DNA of 43,234 nt, taken from NCBI GenBank assembly GCA_937952095.1, contig CALFYG010000277.1, positions 1-43,234 on the forward strand. Direction: 5' to 3'. Within the stretch, counting starts at the first letter, position 1; each line of letters opens with the position of its first letter. The DNA comes from an uncultured Micrococcales bacterium (GTDB taxonomy: Bacteria > Actinomycetota > Actinomycetes > S36-B12 > UBA10799). Shown one piece after another: positions 1 to 7,663 of the stretch. The translations under genes were made by a program, and so were the position numbers. The notes beneath the pieces were generated by a model. The model had not been told where the DNA came from, did no database searches, and saw only the letters and a program-made list of their open reading frames with translations.

Positions 1-59
1 ATCACCAAGATGACGCCCAGGACGGCGAACCAGGCCCACAGAGGCACATTCACTTGCAT
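1..59 (-). CDS. TerC family membrane protein, N-terminal fragment (runs off the left edge)
   Basis: Only about 19 codons are inside the window. They read M-Q-V-N-V-P-L-W-A-W-F-A-V-L-G-V-I-L-V, a hydrophobic start typical of actinobacterial TerC proteins, multi-pass membrane proteins linked to metal (Mn) homeostasis and tellurite resistance. The ATG at 59-57 has AGGAG only 2 nt upstream; the in-frame GTG at 53-51 would give the more usual M-N-V-P-L-W-A-W start with an 8-nt spacing and may be the true start. The upstream yybP-ykoY-type leader supports the family call independently, since this riboswitch class commonly precedes TerC genes. The rest of the gene lies outside the window. Confidence 0.72.
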   Translation of the reverse strand, partial: MQVNVPLWAWFAVLGVILV

Positions 60-61
60 TA

Positions 62-164
62 CTCCTTCGGTCGTATCGGCCGAAGGTCTTTCCAGGCTGT
101 GGGCCCCGCGGATGCCGGGCTCTCGCCGTACTGTCGACATCCGCGTCGTGGATACTCCCCTTCG
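62..164 (-). promoter_or_regulatory. yybP-ykoY manganese riboswitch upstream of terC
   Basis: On the minus strand the leader starts CGAAGGGGAGTATC (164-151), the conserved 5' part of the yybP-ykoY aptamer. Its CGAAGG (164-159) can pair with CCTTCG (86-81), which follows GGAAAGA, forming the closing P1 helix. The same CCTTCGG (86-80) can instead pair with CCGAAGG (70-64), which contains the ribosome-binding AGGAG (66-62). This gives a visible switch: with metal bound P1 forms and the RBS is free; without it the RBS is in a hairpin. yybP-ykoY elements are known Mn(II) sensors that turn on Mn exporters and TerC genes. The class and pairings are read from the sequence; ligand response is inferred. 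Confidence 0.85.
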
Positions 165-173
165 CTAGCACTC

Positions 174-202
174 AGTTTCCGGAAATTTGCTACATATGTC
201 AA
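174..202 (-). promoter_or_regulatory. Putative sigma-70-type promoter for the riboswitch-terC transcript
   Basis: On the minus strand a perfect TTGACA (-35, 202-197) is followed after 17 bp by GAAACT (-10-like, 179-174; A at position 2 and T at position 6 retained). Transcription would start near 168, just upstream of the aptamer. The weak -10 keeps confidence moderate. Confidence 0.5.
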
Positions 203-232
203 GCGGAGACACTCCGATGGCAGGCTGGAGTC

Positions 233-1372
233 ATGCAACGCGTGCTGGCCGACCTCGGCGAACTGCTCGCCATCGATTCGGTCGGCGGGACGCCCGCCGA
301 GGCGCAGGCCCAGCACTGGGTCGCGGACACTCTGCGGTCCTGGGGCTGGGAGGTCGATGTGTGGACCGACGACCCCCAGGAGTATGCCGAGGATCCCGCG
401 TTCCCGGGGATGGAGGTACCGCGATCGAGCGTGACCGGCGTGATCGGCCGGCCCCGGGGCAGTCGTGGCAGCCGCCTCATCCTCGGACACACCGACGTCG
501 TCCCGGGCGGACCCGCCCCGGGATTCGACGGGCGCACTGTCTACGGACGCGGGTCCGTCGACATGAAGAGCGGCTTGGTGGCAGGCATGCACGCCGCCCG
601 CACAGCGGGGGGTGACGTCGCCGTGTGCGCAGTGAGCGGCGAGGAGGACGGCGGGATCGGAACGTTCCTGGCGCTGGCGCACGGGCTGCGCGCCACGTCC
701 TGCGTGATCCCCGAGCCCACGTCGCTGGCACTCATCCCGGCGAACGCCGGCTCGCTCACCTTCCGGCTCAGGCTCCCGGGGGTCAGCGCACACGGCGCCC
801 GCCGCTGGGACGGGCACAACGCCCTCGAGGGGCTGCCCGAGGTGATGTCACGACTGCAGGCACTCGAAGCCGAGCGCAACACCGACGTCCCGGACATCCT
901 CGCGTCATGGCCGTTGGCCTACCCGATCAGCATCGGCCGCATCGGGGGCGGCGACTGGCCGTCGACGGTGATGGGACGGGTGGAACTCGAGGGACGGTAC
1001 GGCGTCAAGCTGGGCGAGACCATCCCCGACGCGATGCAGGCGTTCGAGCAGGCACTGGTCGGCAGCGGCGCGACGGTCGACTGGTTCGGCGGCAGGTTCG
1101 CATCGGGGAGCACCGACACGCAGCACCCACTGGTCCAGCAGATCGCGGCGGCCCACGAAGCCGTGACGGGCGCGCCACCGGACATCTTCGGGGCCACCTA
1201 CGGCTCCGACCTGCGGCAGCTCGTCGCCGCGGGGATCCCGACGGTCCAGTACGGACCCGGGGACGCGGCGCTGGCACACAGCGAGGACGAGGAGGTGTCC
1301 GTCGAGCAGATCCGGGTGTGCCACGACGTCCTGACCGCCTGGCTACGCCGCGCCGACATACTTGACCGGTGA
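233..1372 (+). CDS. M20 family metallohydrolase (ArgE/DapE/CPG2-like)
   Basis: 379 aa, normal length for M20 di-zinc peptidases and deacylases. Visible motifs in order: L-G-H-T-D (first zinc ligand, H-x-D), G-R-G-S-V-D-M-K-S-G (bridging Asp), S-G-E-E-D (catalytic Glu pair), a dimerisation-domain S-A-H-G-A and a C-terminal A-H-S-E-D-E-E histidine ligand. The family removes an N-acyl group or C-terminal residue from amino acids or dipeptides; the substrate cannot be told. ATG at 233 is preceded by GGAG. The next gene begins inside its stop (GTGA), so the two are translationally coupled, suggesting the exporter may handle a related amino-acid-like compound (inference). Confidence 0.88.
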   Translation: MQRVLADLGELLAIDSVGGTPAEAQAQHWVADTLRSWGWEVDVWTDDPQEYAEDPAFPGMEVPRSSVTGVIGRPRGSRGSRLILGHTDVVPGGPAPGFDGRTVYGRGSVDMKSGLVAGMHAARTAGGDVAVCAVSGEEDGGIGTFLALAHGLRATSCVIPEPTSLALIPANAGSLTFRLRLPGVSAHGARRWDGHNALEGLPEVMSRLQALEAERNTDVPDILASWPLAYPISIGRIGGGDWPSTVMGRVELEGRYGVKLGETIPDAMQAFEQALVGSGATVDWFGGRFASGSTDTQHPLVQQIAAAHEAVTGAPPDIFGATYGSDLRQLVAAGIPTVQYGPGDAALAHSEDEEVSVEQIRVCHDVLTAWLRRADILDR

Positions 1373-2304
1373 ACCGCCGCAACCTCGGCTACGCCCTGGT
1401 CCTGGTCGGGGTGGTCGGCTTCTCCCTCAACGCGGGCGTCTCCCGGATCGTGCTGGACAACGGGATCGGCGCGTGGACGCTGGCCGAACTGCGCGCGCTC
1501 GGGGCCGCCGCCCTGCTCCTGCTCATCGTCCTGGTCACCGGTCGCCGCCTCCCGATGCCGCGCAGTGAATGGCCGCGCTTGCTGCTCTACGGACTCGTGG
1601 GCCTCGGGCTGTTGCAGTCCTTCTACTTCGAGGCCATCGCCCGCATCCCCATCGGGTTGGCGATCCTCATCGAGTTCCTGGCGCCCGTGTGGGTGGCGCT
1701 GTGGGCGCGCCTGGTCCGCAAGCAGCAGGTCCGTCCGATCCTCTGGCCGGCCTTGGCGATCACGCTCACCGGCCTGGCGATCGTCGCGGGCGCACAGTTC
1801 GAGGACCTCGACCCGATCGGACTGTTGAGCGCGCTGGCGGCAGGCTGGTGCTTCGCGGTGTACTTCCTGGTCGGGGAGCGACTCGTGGCCGATCACGACC
1901 CCTTCGTGGTCAGCTTCTGGGGCTTCGCGATCGCGGCGGCCGGCTGGATGGCCGCGGCGCTGATCGTCCCGCAGATCGTGCCGCTCTGGGACATCGACTA
2001 CACGCAGGCGGTGACGACCGCGGCCTTCGTGGTCCCGATGGCCGCACTCCTGCTGTGGGTCATCTCACTGGGCACGGTGGTGCCGTTCGCGTCCGAGACT
2101 GCGGCCATGCGCTGGATCCCGGCGACCACGGTCAGCGTGCTGGCGATGCTGGAGCCGATCGGCGCCGCGGCGATCGGCTGGTGGTGGTTCGACGAGCGCC
2201 TCACCGCCTTCCAGATATTCGGCGCGGTGCTGGTGCTCGCCGGGATCACGATGGCGCTACTGAGCCGGGCGGACGACCATCCGTCGGTCGCTGTGCCCGA
2301 ATGA
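1369..2304 (+). CDS. EamA/DMT family transporter
   Basis: 311 aa made almost entirely of hydrophobic segments, consistent with about 10 transmembrane helices in two EamA repeats, the architecture of drug/metabolite exporters (RhaT/YdcZ/RarD-like). The second repeat shows the usual W-I-P-A-T-T-V-S-V-L-A-M-L-E-P-I-G-A stretch ending in a helix pair. The GTG start overlaps the stop of the M20 gene by 3 nt, so they form a two-gene operon. Its TGA directly abuts the end of the convergent DUF4189 gene with no spacer. Many EamA proteins export amino acids or nucleobases; the cargo here is unknown. Confidence 0.85.
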   Translation: MNRRNLGYALVLVGVVGFSLNAGVSRIVLDNGIGAWTLAELRALGAAALLLLIVLVTGRRLPMPRSEWPRLLLYGLVGLGLLQSFYFEAIARIPIGLAILIEFLAPVWVALWARLVRKQQVRPILWPALAITLTGLAIVAGAQFEDLDPIGLLSALAAGWCFAVYFLVGERLVADHDPFVVSFWGFAIAAAGWMAAALIVPQIVPLWDIDYTQAVTTAAFVVPMAALLLWVISLGTVVPFASETAAMRWIPATTVSVLAMLEPIGAAAIGWWWFDERLTAFQIFGAVLVLAGITMALLSRADDHPSVAVPE

Positions 2305-2748
2305 TCACCACTTGGTGCAGGTGTACGCGCGCTTCTTGCAGTCGGGGCCGCAGTCGTCCAGAGCGTTGAGGTAGGCCTTGCGCTTGCTGCGCGCGATCCC
2401 CCACCCGTAGTCGGCGACCATCGAGCCGTTCCACAGCACGGCGACCGCCAGGCAACCGTTGCGCACCCAGGCGATCTTGCGGCAACTGCTCGGGAATTCG
2501 GAGAACTTCTTGCACTCCTTCTGCGCGCGGTTCAGCGCCTTGCGCTTGGTCTTGTAGTCGTACGACCAGCCGGCCGCGCCGTCATCGAAGGCGATCGCGA
2601 TCGCGCCGTACCAGCGCCCGGACGCACTCAACGACGCACCGAGACCGGAGGAGTCGTCGGCTGGAGCCGCCTGCACGGCAACCGCGCCGCCGAGTGCCGT
2701 AGCCACTGCGGCGATCATGGCGATGAAGAGGCGGATAACGGTGAGCAT
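2305..2748 (-). CDS. Secreted DUF4189 domain protein
   Basis: 147 aa from the ATG at 2748, chosen because GGGAGG lies just upstream and a clear signal peptide follows (short basic start, hydrophobic core I-A-M-I-A-A-V-A-T-A-L-G-G-A-V-A-V, then Q-A-A-P-A). The mature part has W-Y-G-A-I-A, paired Y-D-Y/K-R-K-A-L-N-R-A repeats and six cysteines (CKK, SCRK, GCLA, DDCG, DCKK, TCTK), matching DUF4189, a small disulfide-rich domain of exported proteins with no established biochemical role. It converges on the EamA gene with zero spacing. An upstream extension is possible but would bury the signal peptide. Confidence 0.8.
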   Translation of the reverse strand: MLTVIRLFIAMIAAVATALGGAVAVQAAPADDSSGLGASLSASGRWYGAIAIAFDDGAAGWSYDYKTKRKALNRAQKECKKFSEFPSSCRKIAWVRNGCLAVAVLWNGSMVADYGWGIARSKRKAYLNALDDCGPDCKKRAYTCTKW

Positions 2749-2892
2749 GGTGGACCTCCCTTTCGCACCGGAGCCCGGAAGGCGGTCCACCTGTCGGCGC
2801 ACCACCGCCGAACACTCCCGATTCTACGCCCGTCCACACGCTGCGGAACCCCCTCGATCGGGTGGTACCACTACCGTTGTGTCATCGAGACC

Positions 2893-5166
2893 TTGACCTA
2901 CCCCGGCCTCACGACCGACGAGGTCCGCACCCGCGTGGCCGCCGGTCAGGTCAACGATGTGCGGGATACCGGCAGCCGCAGTCTCGCCAGCATCCTGCGT
3001 AGCAACACCCTCACGTGGTTCAACGGCCTCATCGGGACCCTGTGGATCGTCATGATCCTCGTCGCGCCCTGGCAAGACGCCCTGTTCGGGCTCGTCATCG
3101 TGTTCAACACGCTGATCGGCACGGTCCAGGAGTACCGCAGCGCCCGCACCCTGGCGAAGCTCTCGCTGCTCAACGAAGCCCGGCCGACTGTGGTGCGCAA
3201 CGGCCGCACGACCGACGTCGGACTTCGGGAACTCGTCGTCGACGACCTGGTGCTGGTCTCCACCGGCGACCAGATCCCCGTCGACGGCGAGGTGTTGTCC
3301 ACGGACGGATTGGAGGTCGACGAGAGCCTGCTGACCGGCGAGGCAGACCCGGTCGACAAGTCCGCCGGCGATGACCTGATGTCCGGGTCGTTCGTCGTCT
3401 CCGGCTCGGCGTCGTACCGCGTCACCCGGGTGGGCGCGGACTCCTTCGCGGGCCGGCTCACCGCACAGGCCCGGAAGTTCCAGACCACCACCTCGGAACT
3501 GCGCGACTCGATCAACCGCTTCATCCGGTACATCGGTCTGGCCATCATCCCGATCGGGGCGCTGTTGACCTGGAGCCAACTGCAGGCCGACCAGACCCTC
3601 GACGAGGCGATCCGCGGCGCGATCGCCGGGGTGGTGACGATGATTCCGGAGGGCCTCGTGCTGCTGACCAGCATCGCGATGGCCGTGGGGGTCGTGCGAC
3701 TGGCCCAACGCCACGCCCTGGTGCAGGACATGCCTGCGGTGGAGACCCTCGCGCGGGTGGACGTGGTCTGCGTGGACAAGACCGGCACACTGACCGCGCC
3801 CGGGATGAGCGTGCGGGAGATCGTGGCGCTGAACCCCCCTGTTCCCGAGCAGGTCCTGGCCACGCTGGCCGCCGCCGAAGAAAACCCCAACCCGACGATG
3901 CTCGCGCTGGCGGCCCGCTTCCCGCACGGGACACGACCGGAAGTCTGTGTGCCCTTCTCCTCGGCGCGCAAATGGTCGGCGGCCGTGGTCGACGGCGCCT
4001 GGTGGGTGATCGGCGCGCCCGACGTCATGGATCCGGCGGTGGACACCTCCACCTGGTCCGGCACCGGAGCCCGCGTCCTGCTGCTGGCGCGCGCGGACTC
4101 CACGGTCAGCGCCGACTCCGACCTCCCGCCCTGTACCCCGACCGCACTCGTCGTCATCGACCAGCAACTGCGTGACGATGCGCAGAGCACGGTGCGGTAC
4201 TTCCTCGACCAGGACGTGACGGTGAAGGTCATCTCCGGCGACAACGCCGAGACCGTGGGGGCGATCGCCGCCCGAGCGGGCGTGCCGGGCGCGGATCATC
4301 CTGTGGACGCCCGCACCAGCGACCCGGTCGACGAGATCGAAACGGCCGGGGTGTTCGGCCGGGTGAACCCCGATCAGAAGCAGGACATGGTCGCCGCCCT
4401 GCGCCGGGACGGCCACACCGTCGCGATGACCGGCGACGGGGTCAACGATGTCCTGGCACTCAAGCACGCCGACCTCGGCATCGCGATGGGATCCGGTTCG
4501 CCGGCCACGCGCGCCGTGGCCCAGATCGTGCTCATGGACAGTAAATGGTCCTCCATGCCGGCGGTGGTGGCGGAGGGCCGACGGATCCTCGGCAACATCG
4601 AACGGGTCTCCGACGTCTTCTTGACCAAGAGCATGTACGCCCTGCTGCTCGCGCTCGCGACCGGCATCGCCGCGGTACCGTTCCCGTTCCTGCCGCGGCA
4701 CTTGACCCTGATCAGCGCTCTGACCATCGGCATCCCCGGATTCTTCCTCGCCCTCATGCCAAACAACGAGCGGTTCCGGCCCGGCTTCTTCCGCAGAGTG
4801 ATGGTCTTCGCCGTCCCGTGCGGGGCGATCGCCGCAGCCACGGCCTTCACGGCCTACTACGCCGCACTGAGCCTGCAGGATGTGGAGGAGGCGCGGGTGG
4901 ACGCCACGATCGCGTTGTTCATGGTCACCGTCACCGTGCTCGCCGTGTCCGCCCGGCCCATGAACCCGATCCGCGCGGCCATCGTGCTGTCCATGATCGG
5001 AGCGTTCCTGCTTGTGCTGTTCATCCCTCCGCTTTCGCAACTGTTCGCTCTGAGCCTGTCTCCGGACGCCGAAGGCGCGACGACACTCATCATCGGCGGG
5101 ATCGGGATCGCCCTCGTACTGATCACCTCACGCATCGTGAGCAGATGGCGGGAGCCTCGCGGCTGA
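2893..5166 (+). CDS. ctpE: Cation-transporting P-type ATPase, CtpE-like (calcium type)
   Basis: 757 aa. Order of motifs: N-terminal actuator with L-T-G-E-A, M4 helix with I-P-E-G-L (Glu ligand typical of Ca-type pumps), phosphorylation site D-K-T-G-T-L-T, nucleotide domain, hinge T-G-D-G-V-N-D, then a C-terminal membrane block with I-P-G-F-F-L-A-L-M-P-N-N-E-R. No N-terminal heavy-metal domain. This fits the actinobacterial CtpE group; mycobacterial CtpE has been linked to calcium uptake. The start is uncertain: the only useful in-frame start is TTG at 2893 and no clear RBS precedes it. A very long antisense frame on the minus strand is a codon-bias shadow. Metal specificity is inferred from the PEGL motif and overall resemblance. 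Confidence 0.85.
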   Translation: MTYPGLTTDEVRTRVAAGQVNDVRDTGSRSLASILRSNTLTWFNGLIGTLWIVMILVAPWQDALFGLVIVFNTLIGTVQEYRSARTLAKLSLLNEARPTVVRNGRTTDVGLRELVVDDLVLVSTGDQIPVDGEVLSTDGLEVDESLLTGEADPVDKSAGDDLMSGSFVVSGSASYRVTRVGADSFAGRLTAQARKFQTTTSELRDSINRFIRYIGLAIIPIGALLTWSQLQADQTLDEAIRGAIAGVVTMIPEGLVLLTSIAMAVGVVRLAQRHALVQDMPAVETLARVDVVCVDKTGTLTAPGMSVREIVALNPPVPEQVLATLAAAEENPNPTMLALAARFPHGTRPEVCVPFSSARKWSAAVVDGAWWVIGAPDVMDPAVDTSTWSGTGARVLLLARADSTVSADSDLPPCTPTALVVIDQQLRDDAQSTVRYFLDQDVTVKVISGDNAETVGAIAARAGVPGADHPVDARTSDPVDEIETAGVFGRVNPDQKQDMVAALRRDGHTVAMTGDGVNDVLALKHADLGIAMGSGSPATRAVAQIVLMDSKWSSMPAVVAEGRRILGNIERVSDVFLTKSMYALLLALATGIAAVPFPFLPRHLTLISALTIGIPGFFLALMPNNERFRPGFFRRVMVFAVPCGAIAAATAFTAYYAALSLQDVEEARVDATIALFMVTVTVLAVSARPMNPIRAAIVLSMIGAFLLVLFIPPLSQLFALSLSPDAEGATTLIIGGIGIALVLITSRIVSRWREPRG

Positions 5167-5254
5167 AGATCAACTACGCGGACCCGTAGGGTATGGTCAG
5201 GAGTAGGAGGGTCAGCGTCACGGGGGGCGCGGGGTCACCGGAGAGGTGACACCC

Positions 5255-6901
5255 ATGTCGGGTCACGAAGATGTACTACACAGCGAAGAACTCCTCCGCG
5301 GCGCCATGCGGGCCGCCTCGATCGGCATGTGCCTGGTGGCTCCCGACGGCTCCTTCCTCGAGGTCAACCCCGCCCTGTGTGAATTGCTGGGGCGAGAGGA
5401 ACCGGTGCTGCTCACCACCACGTGGCAGGAACTCACCCATCCCGACGACTTGCAGACGGACATCGCGCTCGCGCAAGCCGTGCTCGACGGGGAGCGCGAC
5501 TCCTACCGGCTGTCGAAGCGCTACTTGCGCCCGGACGGGGAGGTCGTGTGGGGTGACCTGGCGGTCTCATGCGTACGCGATGCTGACGGCGCAGTGATGA
5601 ACTTCGTGTCGCAGATCAACGATGCGACCCGCCGCGTCAAGGCCGAACAGAAGGTGGCACGCGCCGAGCAGCAATTCCGATTGGTCGCGGAGAGCGCCGC
5701 CAGTTTCGTCCTGCTCGTCGGTGGGGACGACACGATCACCTGGCTGTCCCCGAGCGCGGTGCGACTGTCCGGCTATGACTCGGAGGCGGAACTGATGGCC
5801 GGGGCGTTGGACCACGTCCACCCCGACGACCGCCGGAAGGTGATCGCCGCTTCCAGCGCCGTGCGCGCCGGCTCGGATGTTGTGACCCAGGACGTGCGCC
5901 TGCGACACCGGGCAGGAACCTACAGTTGGTGGAGCGCGACGACCCGCCCGACGAGCGCGGATCGACGGGGCGAACTCGTCATGTCCTTCCTCGACATCGA
6001 CAGCGAGATGCGCGCACGTCGCGCCCTCAAGGAGTCCGAGGAGCGGTACCGCTGGCTCGTGGACAACATGCAGGACACCTTGGTCGCCACTGACCACACC
6101 GGACGGATCACATTCGCCTCGCCGTCGGTCGTCACCCTGCTCGGGTGGTCCGCGAACGAACTCGTGGGTGTCCGGCTCCTGGAGATCACACACAAGGATG
6201 ACCGCGAGAAGGCCCTCAACCACGCCACTGCACTCCGTGACGCACGGACCGGTCCGATCACCGTGCGGCTGGCCCGTAGCGACGGTGAGTTCGCATGGGT
6301 GGAGGTCCACGGCCACATCACGAAGGACGACAAGGGCAGCGTGACGGGAAGCATCAGCGTCTGGCACGACGCGTCGGAGAGCATCGAGCACGAACTCGAA
6401 TTGCGACGTCTTGCCGAGTCCGACCCCCTGACGGGCCTGCCCAACCGCCGCGAACTGCGCACCCGGCTTGCCGCGATGCTGAAGCAGAGGCGCCAGGGCG
6501 AACAGACCGCCGTACTCTTCTGCGATGTCGACCGTCTCAAGCAGGTCAACGATGAATTCGGCCATATCGCGGGCGACCGCCTCCTGCGTACGGTCGCGGA
6601 GCGGATCCGAAAGGCCGTCCGGACCGACGACCTCGTCGCCCGCCTCGGAGGCGACGAACTGGTGGTGGCCCTGGGCCGGGTGCCCGATGCCAACGCCGCC
6701 GCCATGGCCGCCGAGAAGATCCGCGCGGAGGTTTCATCGGCGATCACACTGGTGGACGGCACGACCGTCACCCCGAGCGTCAGCATCGGGGTCGTCCTCG
6801 CCCACCCGGATGAGGATGTCAACTCCGTCCTCGAGCGGGCCGATGACGCGATGTACCAGGCGAAGTCCGACGGCGGGAACAAGATGTTCAGCGGGCAGTA
6901 G
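5255..6901 (+). CDS. PAS-PAS-PAS-GGDEF diguanylate cyclase
   Basis: 548 aa. Three PAS/PAC units (about residues 15-127, 140-252 and 262-377; each has an H-P-D-D or H-K-D-D PAC signature) precede a GGDEF domain (about 387-548) starting D-P-L-T-G-L-P-N-R. The active loop reads R-L-G-G-D-E-L, a GGDEF variant with Leu for Phe, and the inhibitory I-site R-T-D-D lies exactly five residues before it. Mg-binding C-D-V-D-R-L-K is intact, so activity (2 GTP to c-di-GMP) with product inhibition is expected. No transmembrane segment is seen, so it is probably cytosolic. ATG at 5255 is preferred to the GTG at 5246 because GGAGAGG (5240-5246) is 8 nt upstream. Confidence 0.9.
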   Translation: MSGHEDVLHSEELLRGAMRAASIGMCLVAPDGSFLEVNPALCELLGREEPVLLTTTWQELTHPDDLQTDIALAQAVLDGERDSYRLSKRYLRPDGEVVWGDLAVSCVRDADGAVMNFVSQINDATRRVKAEQKVARAEQQFRLVAESAASFVLLVGGDDTITWLSPSAVRLSGYDSEAELMAGALDHVHPDDRRKVIAASSAVRAGSDVVTQDVRLRHRAGTYSWWSATTRPTSADRRGELVMSFLDIDSEMRARRALKESEERYRWLVDNMQDTLVATDHTGRITFASPSVVTLLGWSANELVGVRLLEITHKDDREKALNHATALRDARTGPITVRLARSDGEFAWVEVHGHITKDDKGSVTGSISVWHDASESIEHELELRRLAESDPLTGLPNRRELRTRLAAMLKQRRQGEQTAVLFCDVDRLKQVNDEFGHIAGDRLLRTVAERIRKAVRTDDLVARLGGDELVVALGRVPDANAAAMAAEKIRAEVSSAITLVDGTTVTPSVSIGVVLAHPDEDVNSVLERADDAMYQAKSDGGNKMFSGQ

Positions 6902-6937
6902 CGAACCAGCCGACTTCCACGCATATACGTTGATCCC

Positions 6938-7663
6938 ATGACGACCGAGGACCTGACCACTTTGTGGGACCGCTGCGAGCGGGTGGTCGTCCTCTCCGGC
7001 GCCGGCATGAGCACCGATTCCGGGATTCCCGACTTCCGCGGACCCAACGGGTTGTGGACGAAACAGCCGGACGCGGCGGCGATGTTCGACATCCAGACCT
7101 ATGTCGAGGACGAAGAGGTGCGCAAGCGCGCGTGGATCGGCCGACGCACACATCCGGCGTGGAGCGCCGAACCCAACGCCGGGCACGTGGCGCTCACGAC
7201 CCTGCAGAAGGCGGGCAGGCTCGGGCCGATCCTCACGCAGAACATCGACGGGCTGCATCAGAAGGCCGGCTCCGTGGAGGTACTCGAACTGCACGGCACC
7301 ATCTGGCAGACCGAGTGCCTGACCTGCCACGACCGAGTGCCCACGCAACAGACCCTTGATCGCGACGAGGCCGACCCCCGGTGCCTTCGCTGCGGCGGCA
7401 TCCTCAAGACCGCCACGATCTCCTTCGGGCAGCGCCTGGACCCGGATGTCCTCGACGCCGCGATCGACGCCGCCCGGCGGGCCGACCTGCTGGTCGCGAT
7501 CGGCACCACGCTGGCCGTCATGCCGGCGGCCGGCCTGGCGGATATGGCCAAACACCTTGCGATCGTGAACGCGGCCCCCACCCAGTACGACGCGCAGGCA
7601 GACGTGGTCCTGCACGAACCCATCGGCGAGGTTCTGCCCGAGGTGGCGCGGGCTCTCGGCTAG
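6938..7663 (+). CDS. Sir2 family NAD-dependent protein deacylase
   Basis: 241 aa, full-length bacterial sirtuin. Motifs: G-A-G-M-S-T-D-S-G-I-P-D-F-R (21-34, NAD pocket), T-Q-N-I-D-G-L-H (100-107), catalytic His119 in L-H-G-T, zinc cysteines C127/C130 and C149/C152, and G-T-T-L-A-V near the end. It removes acyl groups from lysines using NAD; in actinomycetes the usual partner substrate is acyl-CoA synthetase, but none is encoded nearby. TACGTT lies 6 nt before the ATG, suggesting a leaderless transcript. Its stop overlaps the end of the convergent PAS-GGDEF gene by 4 nt (7660-7663). Confidence 0.93.
   Translation: MTTEDLTTLWDRCERVVVLSGAGMSTDSGIPDFRGPNGLWTKQPDAAAMFDIQTYVEDEEVRKRAWIGRRTHPAWSAEPNAGHVALTTLQKAGRLGPILTQNIDGLHQKAGSVEVLELHGTIWQTECLTCHDRVPTQQTLDRDEADPRCLRCGGILKTATISFGQRLDPDVLDAAIDAARRADLLVAIGTTLAVMPAAGLADMAKHLAIVNAAPTQYDAQADVVLHEPIGEVLPEVARALG

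Noticed and set aside
2824..5040. Open frame of 738 codons antisense to the P-type ATPase
   Set aside because: It is the mirror of a GC-rich coding frame; the product is rich in H, R, D, G without any domain, while the plus strand has all P-ATPase motifs.
5167..5254. c-di-GMP riboswitch before the first GGDEF gene
   Set aside because: The 88-bp leader lacks recognisable GEMM aptamer motifs; only a TATGGT -10-like box and the RBS are seen.
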